Assembly (NCBI RefSeq): GCF_000013605.1
Contig: NC_007908.1
Span: forward strand, 2,232,001 to 2,296,000
From: Rhodoferax ferrireducens T118
Lineage (GTDB): Bacteria > Pseudomonadota > Gammaproteobacteria > Burkholderiales > Burkholderiaceae_C
DNA length: 64,000 nucleotides
Direction: 5' to 3'
The notes under the pieces were generated by a model that was not told the origin of the DNA, made no database searches, and worked only from the letters and a program-made list of their open reading frames with translations. Below are positions 27,804 through 37,127 of this stretch, in pieces (positions within the stretch are counted from its first letter, which is position 1; the number at the start of each line of letters is the position of its first letter). A program made the translations under genes and the position numbers.

Positions 27804-29050
27804 CGTCGACAGCACAGGGGCGTGGCGAGACGCCGTGCCAGTCAGTGTCTGAGCCAGTGGCGCCGCCTGGAGGTGAAAAGCGCCTGCGTATCGCCGTGCT
27901 GAATCGTGTTTTTTCACCCACCGGCGGTGGAGCGGAGCGGTACTCCATCGCATTGGTGGAGCAGTTGGCGCAACGTCACGAAATTCATGTCTTTGCCCAG
28001 CAAATCGACCATCAATGGCCGGGTGTTACCTACCATCGGATTTCTGCGCCATTTCTCAAGCCGCGCTGGATCAACCAGCTCTGGTATGCCACAGCGACGT
28101 GGCTGGCCACGCGTCAGGGTTTTGATGTTGTGCATTCGCATGAGAATACGTGGCATGGGCAGGTTCAGACCGTGCATGTTTTGCCGGTGAAGTACAACCT
28201 GTTTCATGGGCGAACAGGGTGGCGATTGGCAATGCGTTGGATGAAGGTGTTGACGAGTCCGCGTCTGCTGGCCTATCTCTGGCTGGAACATGTGCGTTTT
28301 TCAGGCCGGCACAGTCGCTGCATCGTCGTCACATCCAACATTTTGATGACCCAGATGGCCAACACGTATCCTGTGACCGCTCGCGCATTGAGGGTTGTGG
28401 CGCCAGGCGTCGCAATAGTTGGCGATAGCGCGACACCAGCACTGCAACTCGCGGCGCGCCAGAGATTGGGATTGCCCGAAGCCGGGTATGGCATTCTGTT
28501 TGTGGGGAACGATTATCGGAAGAAGGGGCTGGAGACTCTGTTCAGGGCATTGCGACAGCTACCCCACAACACCTGGCTGGCCGTTGTGGGCAATGCTTCG
28601 CAAATTCCTGAATTTCGGGCGCAGGCGAAGGCGGCTGACATTGAGGGCAAGGTTATTTTTCTGGGCGCCTTGAATGATGTCCACGACGCCTATGTTGCGT
28701 CGGATTGCCTGGCACATCCGACGCTGGAAGATACGTTTGCCATGGTGGTGCTCGAAGCCATGGCACACGGACTGCCTGTCGTTGTGAGTGACGAGCGGCA
28801 TTGCGGAATATCGGCGCTTCTGACGAACGGAGTGAACGCGTTGATTCTCGACGACCCTAAAGACACAAAAAAACTTGCAAGAGCCTTGGATCAACTGCTT
28901 CAAGATGATTTACTGCGACACCGTTTAGGTGAAGCCGCGGTCGCTTTTGCTCGTTTGCATCAGTGGCCAGCGATAGCTCATCAGCAAGAAGAGATTTATT
29001 TTTCCGTATGCAAGGCCGCCGGTTGTGTTGCGACAGGTTCTTCGTCGTGA
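27800..29050 (+). CDS. Glycosyltransferase family 4 (WaaG-like)
   Basis: A 416-residue GT-B retaining glycosyltransferase. The N-terminal acceptor loop is RIAVLNRVFSPTGGGAERYS; the donor-binding part has LFVGNDYRKKGLETLFRAL, the signature CLAHPTLEDTFAMVVLEAMAHGLPVVVSD, and H-x-x-QW near the end. It resembles WaaG/RfaG-type LPS core sugar transferases. It starts at GTG within the deacetylase stop and is likely cotranscribed with it. The first 26 residues are a variable extension, so an internal start is possible. Confidence 0.88.
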   Translation: MTSTAQGRGETPCQSVSEPVAPPGGEKRLRIAVLNRVFSPTGGGAERYSIALVEQLAQRHEIHVFAQQIDHQWPGVTYHRISAPFLKPRWINQLWYATATWLATRQGFDVVHSHENTWHGQVQTVHVLPVKYNLFHGRTGWRLAMRWMKVLTSPRLLAYLWLEHVRFSGRHSRCIVVTSNILMTQMANTYPVTARALRVVAPGVAIVGDSATPALQLAARQRLGLPEAGYGILFVGNDYRKKGLETLFRALRQLPHNTWLAVVGNASQIPEFRAQAKAADIEGKVIFLGALNDVHDAYVASDCLAHPTLEDTFAMVVLEAMAHGLPVVVSDERHCGISALLTNGVNALILDDPKDTKKLARALDQLLQDDLLRHRLGEAAVAFARLHQWPAIAHQQEEIYFSVCKAAGCVATGSSS

Positions 29051-29121
29051 GCGATCACGTTTTAATTCAATTTATGGGGGCTGCATATGGCGTCTGCGAA
29101 GTCTTCAAGTCAATTGCCAAT

Positions 29122-29946
29122 TCAAACCCACTCAAGCACTGATCCATCGCATTTTCCCTGCATCGTCATTCCATAGGCCGACATTTCCTCATCTCGCCAA
29201 GCTCTTAATTGCCTTTTGCGATTGAATTTATTCATTTTCCGTGTCAACCAGGATTGTTGAAGGAGGCGATGGTTATAGCGATAGGCGAGATCGTCATCTT
29301 CTCTCAGTCCGCGCTCTCTCTTCATGGCTGATTGTGTGATCGAGCCGTAATGGTGCAACCAGGAGGCCCCGGTTGTGGCATTCGGGATCTTGGCTTTATC
29401 CATTTCATTGAAAAACAGGGCATCCTCGTAGCCCAATAATTTGGGTACTGCCTGAAAATATCCAATATTCAACCAGACGGATTTATGCACTGCCAGACAG
29501 ACTGCATGGCACCATCCCTTGCGGACAGCCAGTTTCATGTTTCTACTGGCATCTGGCGCAAAAGCCTCGAAATCATAGCCAAGCTTGCCTTCAATCATGG
29601 CCGGTGAGATGACGGAAACATTGTTCTCTATCGCAGCGCCAATGAGATTTTCAATCCAGTTTGCGCTGACCAGAACATCGTTATTCATGACAATGGTCCA
29701 GTCTGCCTGCAATGCCAAAGCCCCTTGATTCCATGCAACGCCGCAGCCGAGGTTTTCAGAGTTATAAATGCGTCCGCCCAACGGGAGTTTCTGCAAATAT
29801 TCACGCGTATCGTCACGTGACCCATTGTCGACCACGATTAAGCGATCCAGTGGCGTACCGTGCTTAATCATGCTGTCAATGCATTGACGGGTATATTCAA
29901 CCTGGTTGTAGCAAGCGAAGGTTATGGCGTAGCTATTTTTGTTCAT
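29122..29946 (-). CDS. Glycosyltransferase family 2
   Basis: A 274-residue GT-A inverting glycosyltransferase. It has the N-terminal AITFACYNQVEYTRQCIDSM, nucleotide-binding LIVVDNGSRDDT, and the DXD-like MNNDVLV. It resembles rhamnosyl- or GlcNAc-type transferases without a clear specificity. The gene looks AT-richer than the housekeeping genes around it, as is common for horizontally acquired surface-glycan genes. It is convergent with the GT4 gene and separated from the next minus-strand gene by 126 bases. Confidence 0.85.
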   Translation of the reverse strand: MNKNSYAITFACYNQVEYTRQCIDSMIKHGTPLDRLIVVDNGSRDDTREYLQKLPLGGRIYNSENLGCGVAWNQGALALQADWTIVMNNDVLVSANWIENLIGAAIENNVSVISPAMIEGKLGYDFEAFAPDASRNMKLAVRKGWCHAVCLAVHKSVWLNIGYFQAVPKLLGYEDALFFNEMDKAKIPNATTGASWLHHYGSITQSAMKRERGLREDDDLAYRYNHRLLQQSWLTRKMNKFNRKRQLRAWRDEEMSAYGMTMQGKCDGSVLEWV

Positions 29947-30072
29947 GGTCAGTTATTGCAGAGCCGCAAAGTAATGCATTCATCGGCGCGTGGAAGTCGG
30001 TCTTACGTTCAGGTCGCCGTTTCAATTTGATAATGCGGCCGCCGTGTTACGGGTCAAGGATTCATGTCATGG

Positions 30073-30990
30073 TCAAATTTGTGCATCGACCTGACCACTC
30101 GCACGGGCCATCAAGATTTTTGGGGCGCGCGGAAGTTCCTTGATCACGCTAGTCTTCAGATAAGGGAATCCGGCCGATAACAGTTGCTCCCATCGGGACG
30201 CAGTATCGTTAGAGTTATAGAAATCGTTGGACAGGGTTGGAAATAGCGCCTCAAAACGCAGGCCTAGCGCGCAGAGCTGCTGGGTCAATCTGATTTCATA
30301 GATATCCACCACCTGCCCCTTTTCTGGGAGGTTTTGAATGCTAAGTATTCGCTTGTTAAATGCGTGACTGAGAAGCGCGTTTCGATTGAATACCAGAAAG
30401 TAGCTTTGCAAATGCCTTGCTGGTGCCAGACTTTCAGTTAATCCAATGAAGTCAGCGCTGCTGGCCTTGATTCGTCCCATCATGCGGGCGAACTCGGTTT
30501 GGCCGAGTGGGCCAACAATGCTGTCGTTGATAAGGTAGAGCCTATGCCACAACTTACGGTCAAGCAGGCTGTAGGCGTGAGCCCATGCCCCAAAGTCAAA
30601 ACCGGTGTTCTCGCGCACTAGCACACCGCTCAATCGCGCCTCCAAGTCCGCATCGATGGTCAGTGTGTCGGTTGCCAGGTTGGTGTTCACAATCAGAATC
30701 ACCTGTATGCCCGCGTCCAGCAGATGTTCAACATGGTGAATGACGTGTGTTTTGAGCACTGGCTGAGCGGCGTGGGTCACGAACAGACAGACTTCACCTT
30801 CCAGGTTTTGTGCCAGGGGTTTGCGGATTTCCACTCTTGCCTGGCTTGCCGGTGTCGCCAAGCCATCAAGAGATTCGATCAGTCGTGCATTCTTGTTCAG
30901 CAGGATGCGGTAGGTACGGCGCCGTACGAATGGCGCGCTGGATTTAATCTGACGGCGCCAGCGGCGCCAAATATCTGCCAACGGTTGCAT
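30073..30990 (-). CDS. RgpF-like rhamnan synthesis F family protein
   Basis: A 305-residue protein with the RgpF hallmarks: VCLFVTHAA near the start, VLVRENTGFDFGAWAHAYS (ENxGxDFGxW), then LYLINDSIVGPLG and DFIGLTES. RgpF-family proteins act in rhamnose-glucose polysaccharide and O-antigen assembly as glycosyltransferase-like enzymes. The length here is that of a single-domain version. It lies in the surface-glycan cluster, next to a SAM methyltransferase on the same strand. Confidence 0.82.
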   Translation of the reverse strand: MQPLADIWRRWRRQIKSSAPFVRRRTYRILLNKNARLIESLDGLATPASQARVEIRKPLAQNLEGEVCLFVTHAAQPVLKTHVIHHVEHLLDAGIQVILIVNTNLATDTLTIDADLEARLSGVLVRENTGFDFGAWAHAYSLLDRKLWHRLYLINDSIVGPLGQTEFARMMGRIKASSADFIGLTESLAPARHLQSYFLVFNRNALLSHAFNKRILSIQNLPEKGQVVDIYEIRLTQQLCALGLRFEALFPTLSNDFYNSNDTASRWEQLLSAGFPYLKTSVIKELPRAPKILMARASGQVDAQI

Positions 30991-31002
30991 ATTAATGTCT
31001 CG

Positions 31003-31599
31003 TTAGGGTACGGGTTTGACGCAGGCGAATTCCCACACAAGGTGAGACAGGCGGCCTGAACGCTTGAGGCGCCAGCGCCGCAGCCTGCGGCGCCAGCCCA
31101 ATATTGTGCCGGGCACAAAGTCTTCGGGGTACATGGCCCAGTCGTTGCGCAGTGCTTCGAAGCTGCCGTGATAGCCGTACATGCGGGCAAGGGGTTGGTC
31201 ACCACAAAAATACATTGATGTGATGTTGGTGATGACGTTTACATGGGTAGGGTCTTGAAAGGTTGCCGCATGTGGGTAGGCTGGAGTCAGTGCATAAAGC
31301 AGGCCGCCGGGCTTAAGCGTACGATGAATTTCATTCATCAATTCGATGAATGGAAAGCGAGTGCCCCGGCCATCGGCTGCAGTCAGAACCCGCGGGATGT
31401 GCTCGATGAAATCGAAAGCAGAGATCGAGTCAAATGTTGAATCCGGGTGCGGGATCGGTTCCAGGCTCAAGTTGGCCTGCCGGAATAATCGGGGCTCCAT
31501 ACCCTCAGGCGCAACAAGGTCGACCGCATGCACTTCATCGCGGCTGTAAGGGTTTCGCGGACACGGACCGCAGCCCAAATCCAGGTGTTTTGTGATCAT
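31003..31599 (-). CDS. Class I SAM-dependent methyltransferase
   Basis: A 198-residue methyltransferase with motif I HLDLGCGPCPRNPY, a following acidic strand end (VHAVDLVAPEG) and motif IV-like FDSISAFDFIEHIPR, then LMNEIHRTLKPGGLLYALTPAYPH, as in Methyltransf_11 proteins. Its neighbours suggest methylation of a sugar or glycan terminus, perhaps capping O-antigen; this is inference. The ATG at 31599 is preferred over an in-frame TTG at 31626, which has no clear ribosome site. Stop and next gene are 12 bases apart. Confidence 0.8.
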   Translation of the reverse strand: MITKHLDLGCGPCPRNPYSRDEVHAVDLVAPEGMEPRLFRQANLSLEPIPHPDSTFDSISAFDFIEHIPRVLTAADGRGTRFPFIELMNEIHRTLKPGGLLYALTPAYPHAATFQDPTHVNVITNITSMYFCGDQPLARMYGYHGSFEALRNDWAMYPEDFVPGTILGWRRRLRRWRLKRSGRLSHLVWEFACVKPVP

Positions 31600-31770
31600 G
31601 GTCTCATCAAAATTAGTATGGTTCAAGGTGTCGCATGGACAATCCCGTGTAGCCCATGCATTTTAAAAAAATTTGGCGGGCAAACGAACCGGGTGAGACC
31701 ACCAACCCACGCATCGGAGTGTCTCGTGGTGGCGGGATATCAATCGGGTGGTACATGAGGATGGGAATGC

Positions 31771-33516
31771 TCATCCCTGCAGCCGACTCAGGTTGGCGTA
31801 ATAGCTGCCAGCCCGTAGCAGCTCGGCGTGGGTGCCCGTCTCAACGATGCGCCCTTGGTCCAGTACCAAAATGCAATCAGCGTGTTCAATGGTGCTGAGC
31901 CGATGGGCGATGACCAGGGTGGTTCTATTTTTCATGAGGACGGCTAGTGCGGCCTGCACCTGACGCTCGGATTCTGTATCGAGCGCCGAAGTGGCTTCGT
32001 CGAGTATGAGAATGGGTGCGTCCTTGAGCAAGGCACGAGCGATGGCGAGGCGTTGACGTTGACCACCAGAGAGCTTGGCGCCATTTTCACCGATGGGCGT
32101 GTCCAGGCCATTGGGCAACTGCTCAATAAAGTCCCAGGCGTTGGCCGCGCGCGCGGCCCTGATCACATCATCCCGACTGCAGGTCTGGAGTGATCCGTAG
32201 GCAATATTGGCTCCGACGGTATCGTTAAAAAGTATGACATTCTGGCTGACTAGCGCGATGTTTTGGCGCAGGCTGGCCAGCGTGATGTCATTGATGTCAA
32301 TACCGTCAACCAGGACTCGGCCTGATGTGACCGGGTAGAAGCGCGGAATCAAGGCGCTGATCGTGCTCTTGCCGCCGCCTGAAGCACCAACCAGTGCCAC
32401 GGTTTGGCCTGCAGTAATCCGGAAACTGATGTCATTCAGGGCAAATCGCTCTGCGCCCAGGTAACGAAGGCTGACATTGTCAAAACAGATTTCCCCTTTG
32501 CTGCGAAGCAACTGCCGCTTGCCGCGGTCGTCTTCCTGCGCTGCGTCCAGAAGCTCGAAGATGCTCTCCGATGCTGCCAAGCCGCGCTGGATTGTCGGGT
32601 TCACGGTTGCGAGTTGCTTGACTGGGGAAATCAGCATCAGCATGGCCGTGATAAACGAGATGAAGCTACCCGCTGATGCGCCAGCCTGACCCGTAGACTG
32701 GCTCAAAGCCAGGAAAGCAATGATCGCAACCGCCACCGATGCAGCGATATGCGTGATCGGGGTCATCGCCGACGCGGGGATAGCTTCTCGCATTTGGGCG
32801 CGGCGGAATTGTTCCGTGGCCTCAAAGAATTGTTTTTGTTGCCGCTCCTGCCCACCAAAGATCTTGACCACCTGCTGGGCCGAAATTGTTTCCTCAATGG
32901 TGTGCGAGATGAAACGCATCGCCTGCAGGCTTTTTTGGCTTGCCGCCCTCATTCGCTTACTGAATGATTTAACAGTGAAAGCGATCACGGGCCCGATGGC
33001 CAAAGTGATGAGCGTCAACTTCCAGTCCAGGTAAAGCAGATATCCAATCAGTGCGATAGCCGTCAACGATTCCCGCACCAGCGTAATTAGAGCGCTGGTA
33101 GCCGCATCGGTTACGTTGCTCACGTCGTACACCAGCCGCGAGATCATCTGCCCCGCCGAATGCTCGTCATAGTGATGGGTCGGTAGCGCGAGGAGTTTGG
33201 CAAACATGGTTCGTCGCAGGTCGGTGACGAGTCGACTGGAAATCCACGTCATCAGGTAGCCGGTGCAATAAACAATGACACTTCTTACCAAGAACAAAGT
33301 CACAATGCCCATGGGTATGAGCCAAACCATTCGCGCGTCTTTGGCTTGAAAACCGTTGTCCAGCAGGTATTTCATGATGGCTGGAAACACAGGTTCCGTA
33401 GCCGCAGTTCCCACCATTCCTATGACAGCCAGAAAAACTGCTTTCCAGTAGGGCCGCACATACGACAGCAACCGGGCGTACAAGGCACGATTACTCAGAG
33501 AAATCGGTTTTGTCAT
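31771..33516 (-). CDS. msbA: Lipid A export ATP-binding/permease (MsbA-type ABC transporter)
   Basis: A 581-residue half-transporter: N-terminal six-helix ABC membrane domain (about 15-310), then a nucleotide-binding domain with Walker A GASGGGKST, signature LSGGQRQRLAIARALL and Walker B ILILDEATSALD, and the switch His in IAHRLS. It resembles MsbA, which flips lipid A-core across the inner membrane. The ATG at 33516 overlaps the stop of the WaaE-like gene by four bases; the frame to 33543 adds only nine residues. Pairing with an LPS core glycosyltransferase supports the lipid A assignment. Confidence 0.92.
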   Translation of the reverse strand: MTKPISLSNRALYARLLSYVRPYWKAVFLAVIGMVGTAATEPVFPAIMKYLLDNGFQAKDARMVWLIPMGIVTLFLVRSVIVYCTGYLMTWISSRLVTDLRRTMFAKLLALPTHHYDEHSAGQMISRLVYDVSNVTDAATSALITLVRESLTAIALIGYLLYLDWKLTLITLAIGPVIAFTVKSFSKRMRAASQKSLQAMRFISHTIEETISAQQVVKIFGGQERQQKQFFEATEQFRRAQMREAIPASAMTPITHIAASVAVAIIAFLALSQSTGQAGASAGSFISFITAMLMLISPVKQLATVNPTIQRGLAASESIFELLDAAQEDDRGKRQLLRSKGEICFDNVSLRYLGAERFALNDISFRITAGQTVALVGASGGGKSTISALIPRFYPVTSGRVLVDGIDINDITLASLRQNIALVSQNVILFNDTVGANIAYGSLQTCSRDDVIRAARAANAWDFIEQLPNGLDTPIGENGAKLSGGQRQRLAIARALLKDAPILILDEATSALDTESERQVQAALAVLMKNRTTLVIAHRLSTIEHADCILVLDQGRIVETGTHAELLRAGSYYANLSRLQG

Positions 33517-34295
33517 TTGTCGATTTGCCTGGGCGCCTGCCATTGGGCGCCTTTTTGAATTTCGATGGCTTTCACATAGCGATAAAAAGTTCCCTCAAAA
33601 CTTTGAAGCGCGATGACAAAACCGGCCCAGCCATCCATAAATCCAAGCTTGAATAGGTAGTGCTTCACAAACGCCCAAATGCCATGAGACAAGGCGCTAC
33701 CCATCGATAGCCGACGCTCCGCAATGCGCTGTGCACCCAATGTGGAGTAGCGGTTGGCTTTGTGCATCACCTCACTCATATTCTTGAACGGGAATTGCCA
33801 AATCGCATTTTTGAGATGACCAATGGGCTTTGACGTGTTGAGCAGGTAGCCCTCGTGCACCGCCTTTTGATCGTAGCTCATGTGATCTTTGCGAAACAAC
33901 TGCGGCTGACGATAGTTGGGGTACCAGCCTGAATGTTTGATCCAGCGCCCCATAAAAAAATTCCGCCGGGGTACACGATAAACGTCGGCTGAATTCGGAT
34001 CGCTCATGAGACGACGAATCTCTGTTGCTACTTCTTCAGTGCATCTTTCGTCTGCATCGAGACTGAATATCCATTCATGAGAACAGGCTGCAATAGCCTG
34101 ATTGCGCAGGTCGCCAAATCCTTTGAAATCGACTTGAACTACCCTGGCACCAAGACTGGTGGCAAGTTCGGGCGTACCGTCTGAACTCCAGGAATCAACC
34201 AACACAATTTCGTCTGCCCAACGGGCGCTTTCAATGGTCGCTGTGACTTTTTCGACTTCGTTGTAGGCAATTATGTATACAGATATCTTGCTCAT
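33513..34295 (-). CDS. LPS core glycosyltransferase, WaaE/KdtX-like (family 2)
   Basis: A 260-residue GT-A enzyme resembling WaaE, which adds beta-1,4-glucose to the inner-core heptose. Motifs: VYIIAYNEVEKV, EIVLVDSWSSDGT, the acidic FSLDADER (DXD), then FFMGRWIKHSGWYPNYRQPQLFRK and KAVHEGY, all characteristic. Its stop overlaps the msbA start (ATGA), so core assembly and lipid A export appear coupled. The start ATG has weak Shine-Dalgarno support. Confidence 0.88.
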   Translation of the reverse strand: MSKISVYIIAYNEVEKVTATIESARWADEIVLVDSWSSDGTPELATSLGARVVQVDFKGFGDLRNQAIAACSHEWIFSLDADERCTEEVATEIRRLMSDPNSADVYRVPRRNFFMGRWIKHSGWYPNYRQPQLFRKDHMSYDQKAVHEGYLLNTSKPIGHLKNAIWQFPFKNMSEVMHKANRYSTLGAQRIAERRLSMGSALSHGIWAFVKHYLFKLGFMDGWAGFVIALQSFEGTFYRYVKAIEIQKGAQWQAPRQIDK

Positions 34296-34445
34296 TGGCG
34301 TTGGTGGTACTTGAAGACAGTTGCGACTGGGCTACGTGAGTAGACCGCGTTAGGCGAGATGACTTGTGGTAGTCTAGTTTAAGATGACCACGAGGTCTGG
34401 AACTGGGGTCCAGGTAGCTGCTTCAAGGTGTTCGTAAACGCGTGT

Positions 34446-34465
34446 CAATGACGATATTGTCATTG
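34446..34465. promoter_or_regulatory. Inverted repeat upstream of tolB
   Basis: CAATGAC-GATATT-GTCATTG is a perfect inverted repeat with seven-base arms, ending 15 bases before the tolB ATG and just before its GAGG. It could be an operator or a translation-affecting hairpin; no regulator is known from the sequence. Confidence 0.4.
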
Positions 34466-34480
34466 TGAGGCTGGGATAAA

Positions 34481-35758
34481 ATGCAAATGATGAAAAAGCG
34501 GATTTTGTTATGTTTGTTGGTGGGTATGACTTGTCTTCCGGTCCTGGCACAATTTCGCGTCGAAGTCTCCGGTGTAGGCCTAACGCAGTTGCCAATCGCC
34601 GTCTCGGCCTTTCGCGGTCAAGACAGCGTACCGCAAAAAATTGCTGCCATCGTCCAGGCCGACTTGGAACGTAGCGGGCAGTTTCGTGGGGTGGATACGG
34701 TTGGAGCGGCACTCGACGAGGGCACTCGCCCCGATGTGGCTCTGTGGCGGCAAAAAGGGGCTGACTCGCTGGTGACTGGCAGCGTGAGCCGTCTGGCTGA
34801 CGGCCGGTATGACGTGCGCTTTCGTCTGTGGGATGTCGTGCGGGGGCAGGATCTTGGTGGTCAGAGCTACGCCGTGACCCAGGCAGATTTGCGCCTGTCA
34901 GCGCATCGCATTGCCGATTTCATTTATGAAAAACTGACTGGCGATAAAGGTGCATTTTCAACGCGCATCACCTATGTCACCAAGGCCGCTCAGCGGTATC
35001 AGCTGTGGGTTGCGGATGCTGACGGTGAAAATGCCCAATCGGCGTTGGCCAGCCCCGAGCCCATCATTTCGCCAGCTTGGTCGCCTAACGGCAGCCAAAT
35101 CGCGTACGTGTCGTTTGAATCCCGCAAGCCGGTTGTCTATACCCACGACGTCGCCACTGGCAAGCGGCGTCTGATTGCAAATTTCAGGGGTTCCAACAGT
35201 GCGCCGGCCTGGTCGCCCGATGGGCGCACACTGGCCGTTACGCTGAGCCGCGACGGAGGCTCTCAGCTGTATGCCATTGACGCTGGCGGAGGGGAGCCGC
35301 GCCGGCTGGCCCAGAACAGCAGCATTGACACGGAGCCGGTTTATGCACCCGATGGTAAAAACATTTATTTCGTCAGTGACCGGGGCGGAGCGCCGCAAAT
35401 CTACAGGATGCCAGTCACGGGTGGCGGCGCGGAACGGGTGACTTTTACCGGCACTTACAACATTTCTCCGGCCATCAGCCCGGACGGTCGCTGGCTGGCC
35501 TATATTTCCCGGGTGAGCGGCGCCTTCAAACTGCATGTCCTGGAGCTTGCAAGTGGCGCAGTGACCGCGATTACCGACACAACCGCAGACGAAAGCCCCA
35601 GTTTTGCGCCGAACAGTCGCTTGATTGTTTACGCAACCCAGAGCCAAGGCCGGGAGGCACTGATGACGGCGACAGTGGACGGTAAGGTAAAAGCTCGTCT
35701 GGCGGGTCAAAATGGCGATATTCGCGAACCGGGCTGGGGTCCGTTCCAGAAGCAATAA
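34481..35758 (+). CDS. tolB: Tol-Pal system beta-propeller protein TolB
   Basis: A 425-residue periplasmic protein of the Tol-Pal system, which keeps the outer membrane attached and constricts it at division. Signal peptide (MKKRILLCLLVGMTCLPVLAQF), N-terminal TolB domain (FRVEVSGVGLTQLPIAV...), then a beta-propeller with repeated SPAWSPNG, APAWSPDGRTLA, EPVYAPDGKNIYF, SPAISPDGRWLAYIS blades. Two in-frame ATGs follow the chosen one; 34481 has the best-spaced GAGG. tolQ, tolR and tolA are not in this window. Confidence 0.96.
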   Translation: MQMMKKRILLCLLVGMTCLPVLAQFRVEVSGVGLTQLPIAVSAFRGQDSVPQKIAAIVQADLERSGQFRGVDTVGAALDEGTRPDVALWRQKGADSLVTGSVSRLADGRYDVRFRLWDVVRGQDLGGQSYAVTQADLRLSAHRIADFIYEKLTGDKGAFSTRITYVTKAAQRYQLWVADADGENAQSALASPEPIISPAWSPNGSQIAYVSFESRKPVVYTHDVATGKRRLIANFRGSNSAPAWSPDGRTLAVTLSRDGGSQLYAIDAGGGEPRRLAQNSSIDTEPVYAPDGKNIYFVSDRGGAPQIYRMPVTGGGAERVTFTGTYNISPAISPDGRWLAYISRVSGAFKLHVLELASGAVTAITDTTADESPSFAPNSRLIVYATQSQGREALMTATVDGKVKARLAGQNGDIREPGWGPFQKQ

Positions 35759-35777
35759 ATTAAAAAGGGGTAATTTG

Positions 35778-36311
35778 ATGAAACGTATTTTTTTGATTCT
35801 CGCTGTGACTGCCTTGATGGCGGGTTGTGGTTCGACCACGAATCTTGACGAGGTGCCGGTTGTAGACAAGACCGGGACATCGGTGCTGCCGCCTGGCGCT
35901 AACGGTTCCGGGAGCGCGGTTGGCAAGGGTGATGTGACCTCGGTGGATGTGGGTGCGTCGTCGCAAAATGCGGCCATTGTTGGGGGGCCTCGGGTTGTTT
36001 ATTTTGATTACGACAGCTATGTGATCAAGCCGGAATTCCAGTCTCTGATTGAGGTCCATGCCCGTTATCTCAAGGCTGACAAGAGCCGCAAAGTGGCGAT
36101 TGAAGGCCACACTGACGAGCGTGGTGGTCGGGAATACAACCTTGCCCTGGGGCAGAAGCGGGCCGAGGCGGTTCGCAGTGCGCTGGGCCTGCTCGGTGTC
36201 GTCGACAGCCAGGTTGAAGCGGTCAGTTTTGGCAAGGAAAAGCCAGCCGTGCAGGGCTCTGACGAAGCTGCCATGGCCAAAAACAGGCGTGCCGAAATTA
36301 GATATAAATAG
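35778..36311 (+). CDS. pal: Peptidoglycan-associated lipoprotein Pal
   Basis: A 177-residue outer-membrane lipoprotein. The signal ends in LMAGC; an OmpA-type peptidoglycan-binding domain follows, with VVYFDYDSYVIKPEF, VAIEGHTDERGGREYNLALGQKRAEAVR and NRRAEIRY. It anchors the outer membrane to peptidoglycan and binds TolB. The ATG at 35778 has AAGGGG upstream; the upstream in-frame start lies within tolB. It lies between tolB and cpoB in the normal order. Confidence 0.96.
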   Translation: MKRIFLILAVTALMAGCGSTTNLDEVPVVDKTGTSVLPPGANGSGSAVGKGDVTSVDVGASSQNAAIVGGPRVVYFDYDSYVIKPEFQSLIEVHARYLKADKSRKVAIEGHTDERGGREYNLALGQKRAEAVRSALGLLGVVDSQVEAVSFGKEKPAVQGSDEAAMAKNRRAEIRYK

Positions 36312-36331
36312 CAGTGATGGAAGTGGATGCT

Positions 36332-37096
36332 GTGAAAATAGTCCGTCGAATTGCTGCGTTCGTCTTACTTGGTTTGGGTGCAGCAACGGCCGGTGCGGGG
36401 TTGTTCGATGACGAGGAGGCGCGCAGGGCCATCCTTGACCTGCGCCAGCGTATCGACGCCGTTCGCGTGGAGTCAGGGCAAGGCGTAAGCCGTGTCAGTG
36501 AAGACACTGCTTCGTTTCGGCGGAGTCTGCTGGACCTACAAAGCCAGATCGAAACCTTGCGCTCAGAAGTGGCAACGCTCCGGGGCTTGAATGAACAGCT
36601 GGTGCGTGATGTCGCGGAGTTGCAGCGTCAACAGAAAGACACCGCCCAGGGGGTGAATGACCGCCTGCGTCAGTTTGAACCCACTAAAGTCACCGTTGAC
36701 GGTCGTGAATTTACGGCCGAGCCTGCTGAAAAGCGCGACTTTGAGGCGGCGTTGGCAGTGTTCAGAAAAGGTGATTTTTCTGCCGCACAAAGCGTTTTCT
36801 TGGAGTTTCTCAAGCGCTATCCTGCAACGGGTTATGGACCGTCTGCGTTGTTTTGGCTTGGCAACGCGCAGTATGCAACTCGTGACTACAAAGAGGCGAT
36901 GATTAACTTCCGCTCCCTGATTGCCAGAGAGCCGGAGCACGTGCGGGCTCCCGAGGCGGTGTTGTCCATTGCCAACTGCCAGATTGAACTCAAGGACACG
37001 CGCGGTGCCCGCAAAACACTGGAAGATCTGATCAAGGCCTATCCTCAGTCAGAGGCGGCCATAGCTGCCAAAGAGAGACTGCCACGGCTCAAGTAG
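36332..37096 (+). CDS. cpoB: Tol-Pal-associated protein CpoB (YbgF)
   Basis: About 254 residues. Periplasmic protein that links Tol-Pal to peptidoglycan synthesis during constriction. It has a signal peptide (KIVRRIAAFVLLGLGAATAGAG), an N-terminal coiled coil (about 20-95, with heptad-like LRSEVATLRGLNEQLVRDVAELQRQ) and a C-terminal TPR domain (DFEAALAVFRKGDFSAAQSVFLEF, GPSALFWLGNAQY, PEAVLSIANCQ). GTG at 36332 is chosen because GGAAG lies eight bases upstream and the signal peptide then starts cleanly; an ATG at 36317 is an alternative. Confidence 0.92.
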   Translation: MKIVRRIAAFVLLGLGAATAGAGLFDDEEARRAILDLRQRIDAVRVESGQGVSRVSEDTASFRRSLLDLQSQIETLRSEVATLRGLNEQLVRDVAELQRQQKDTAQGVNDRLRQFEPTKVTVDGREFTAEPAEKRDFEAALAVFRKGDFSAAQSVFLEFLKRYPATGYGPSALFWLGNAQYATRDYKEAMINFRSLIAREPEHVRAPEAVLSIANCQIELKDTRGARKTLEDLIKAYPQSEAAIAAKERLPRLK

Positions 37097-37127
37097 TGCG
37101 CTGCGACGGGTCCCATCAGGGCATGGC

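Noticed and set aside
31627..31770. Short gene between the methyltransferase and msbA genes
   Set aside because: Only short frames without ribosome site; no recognisable product.
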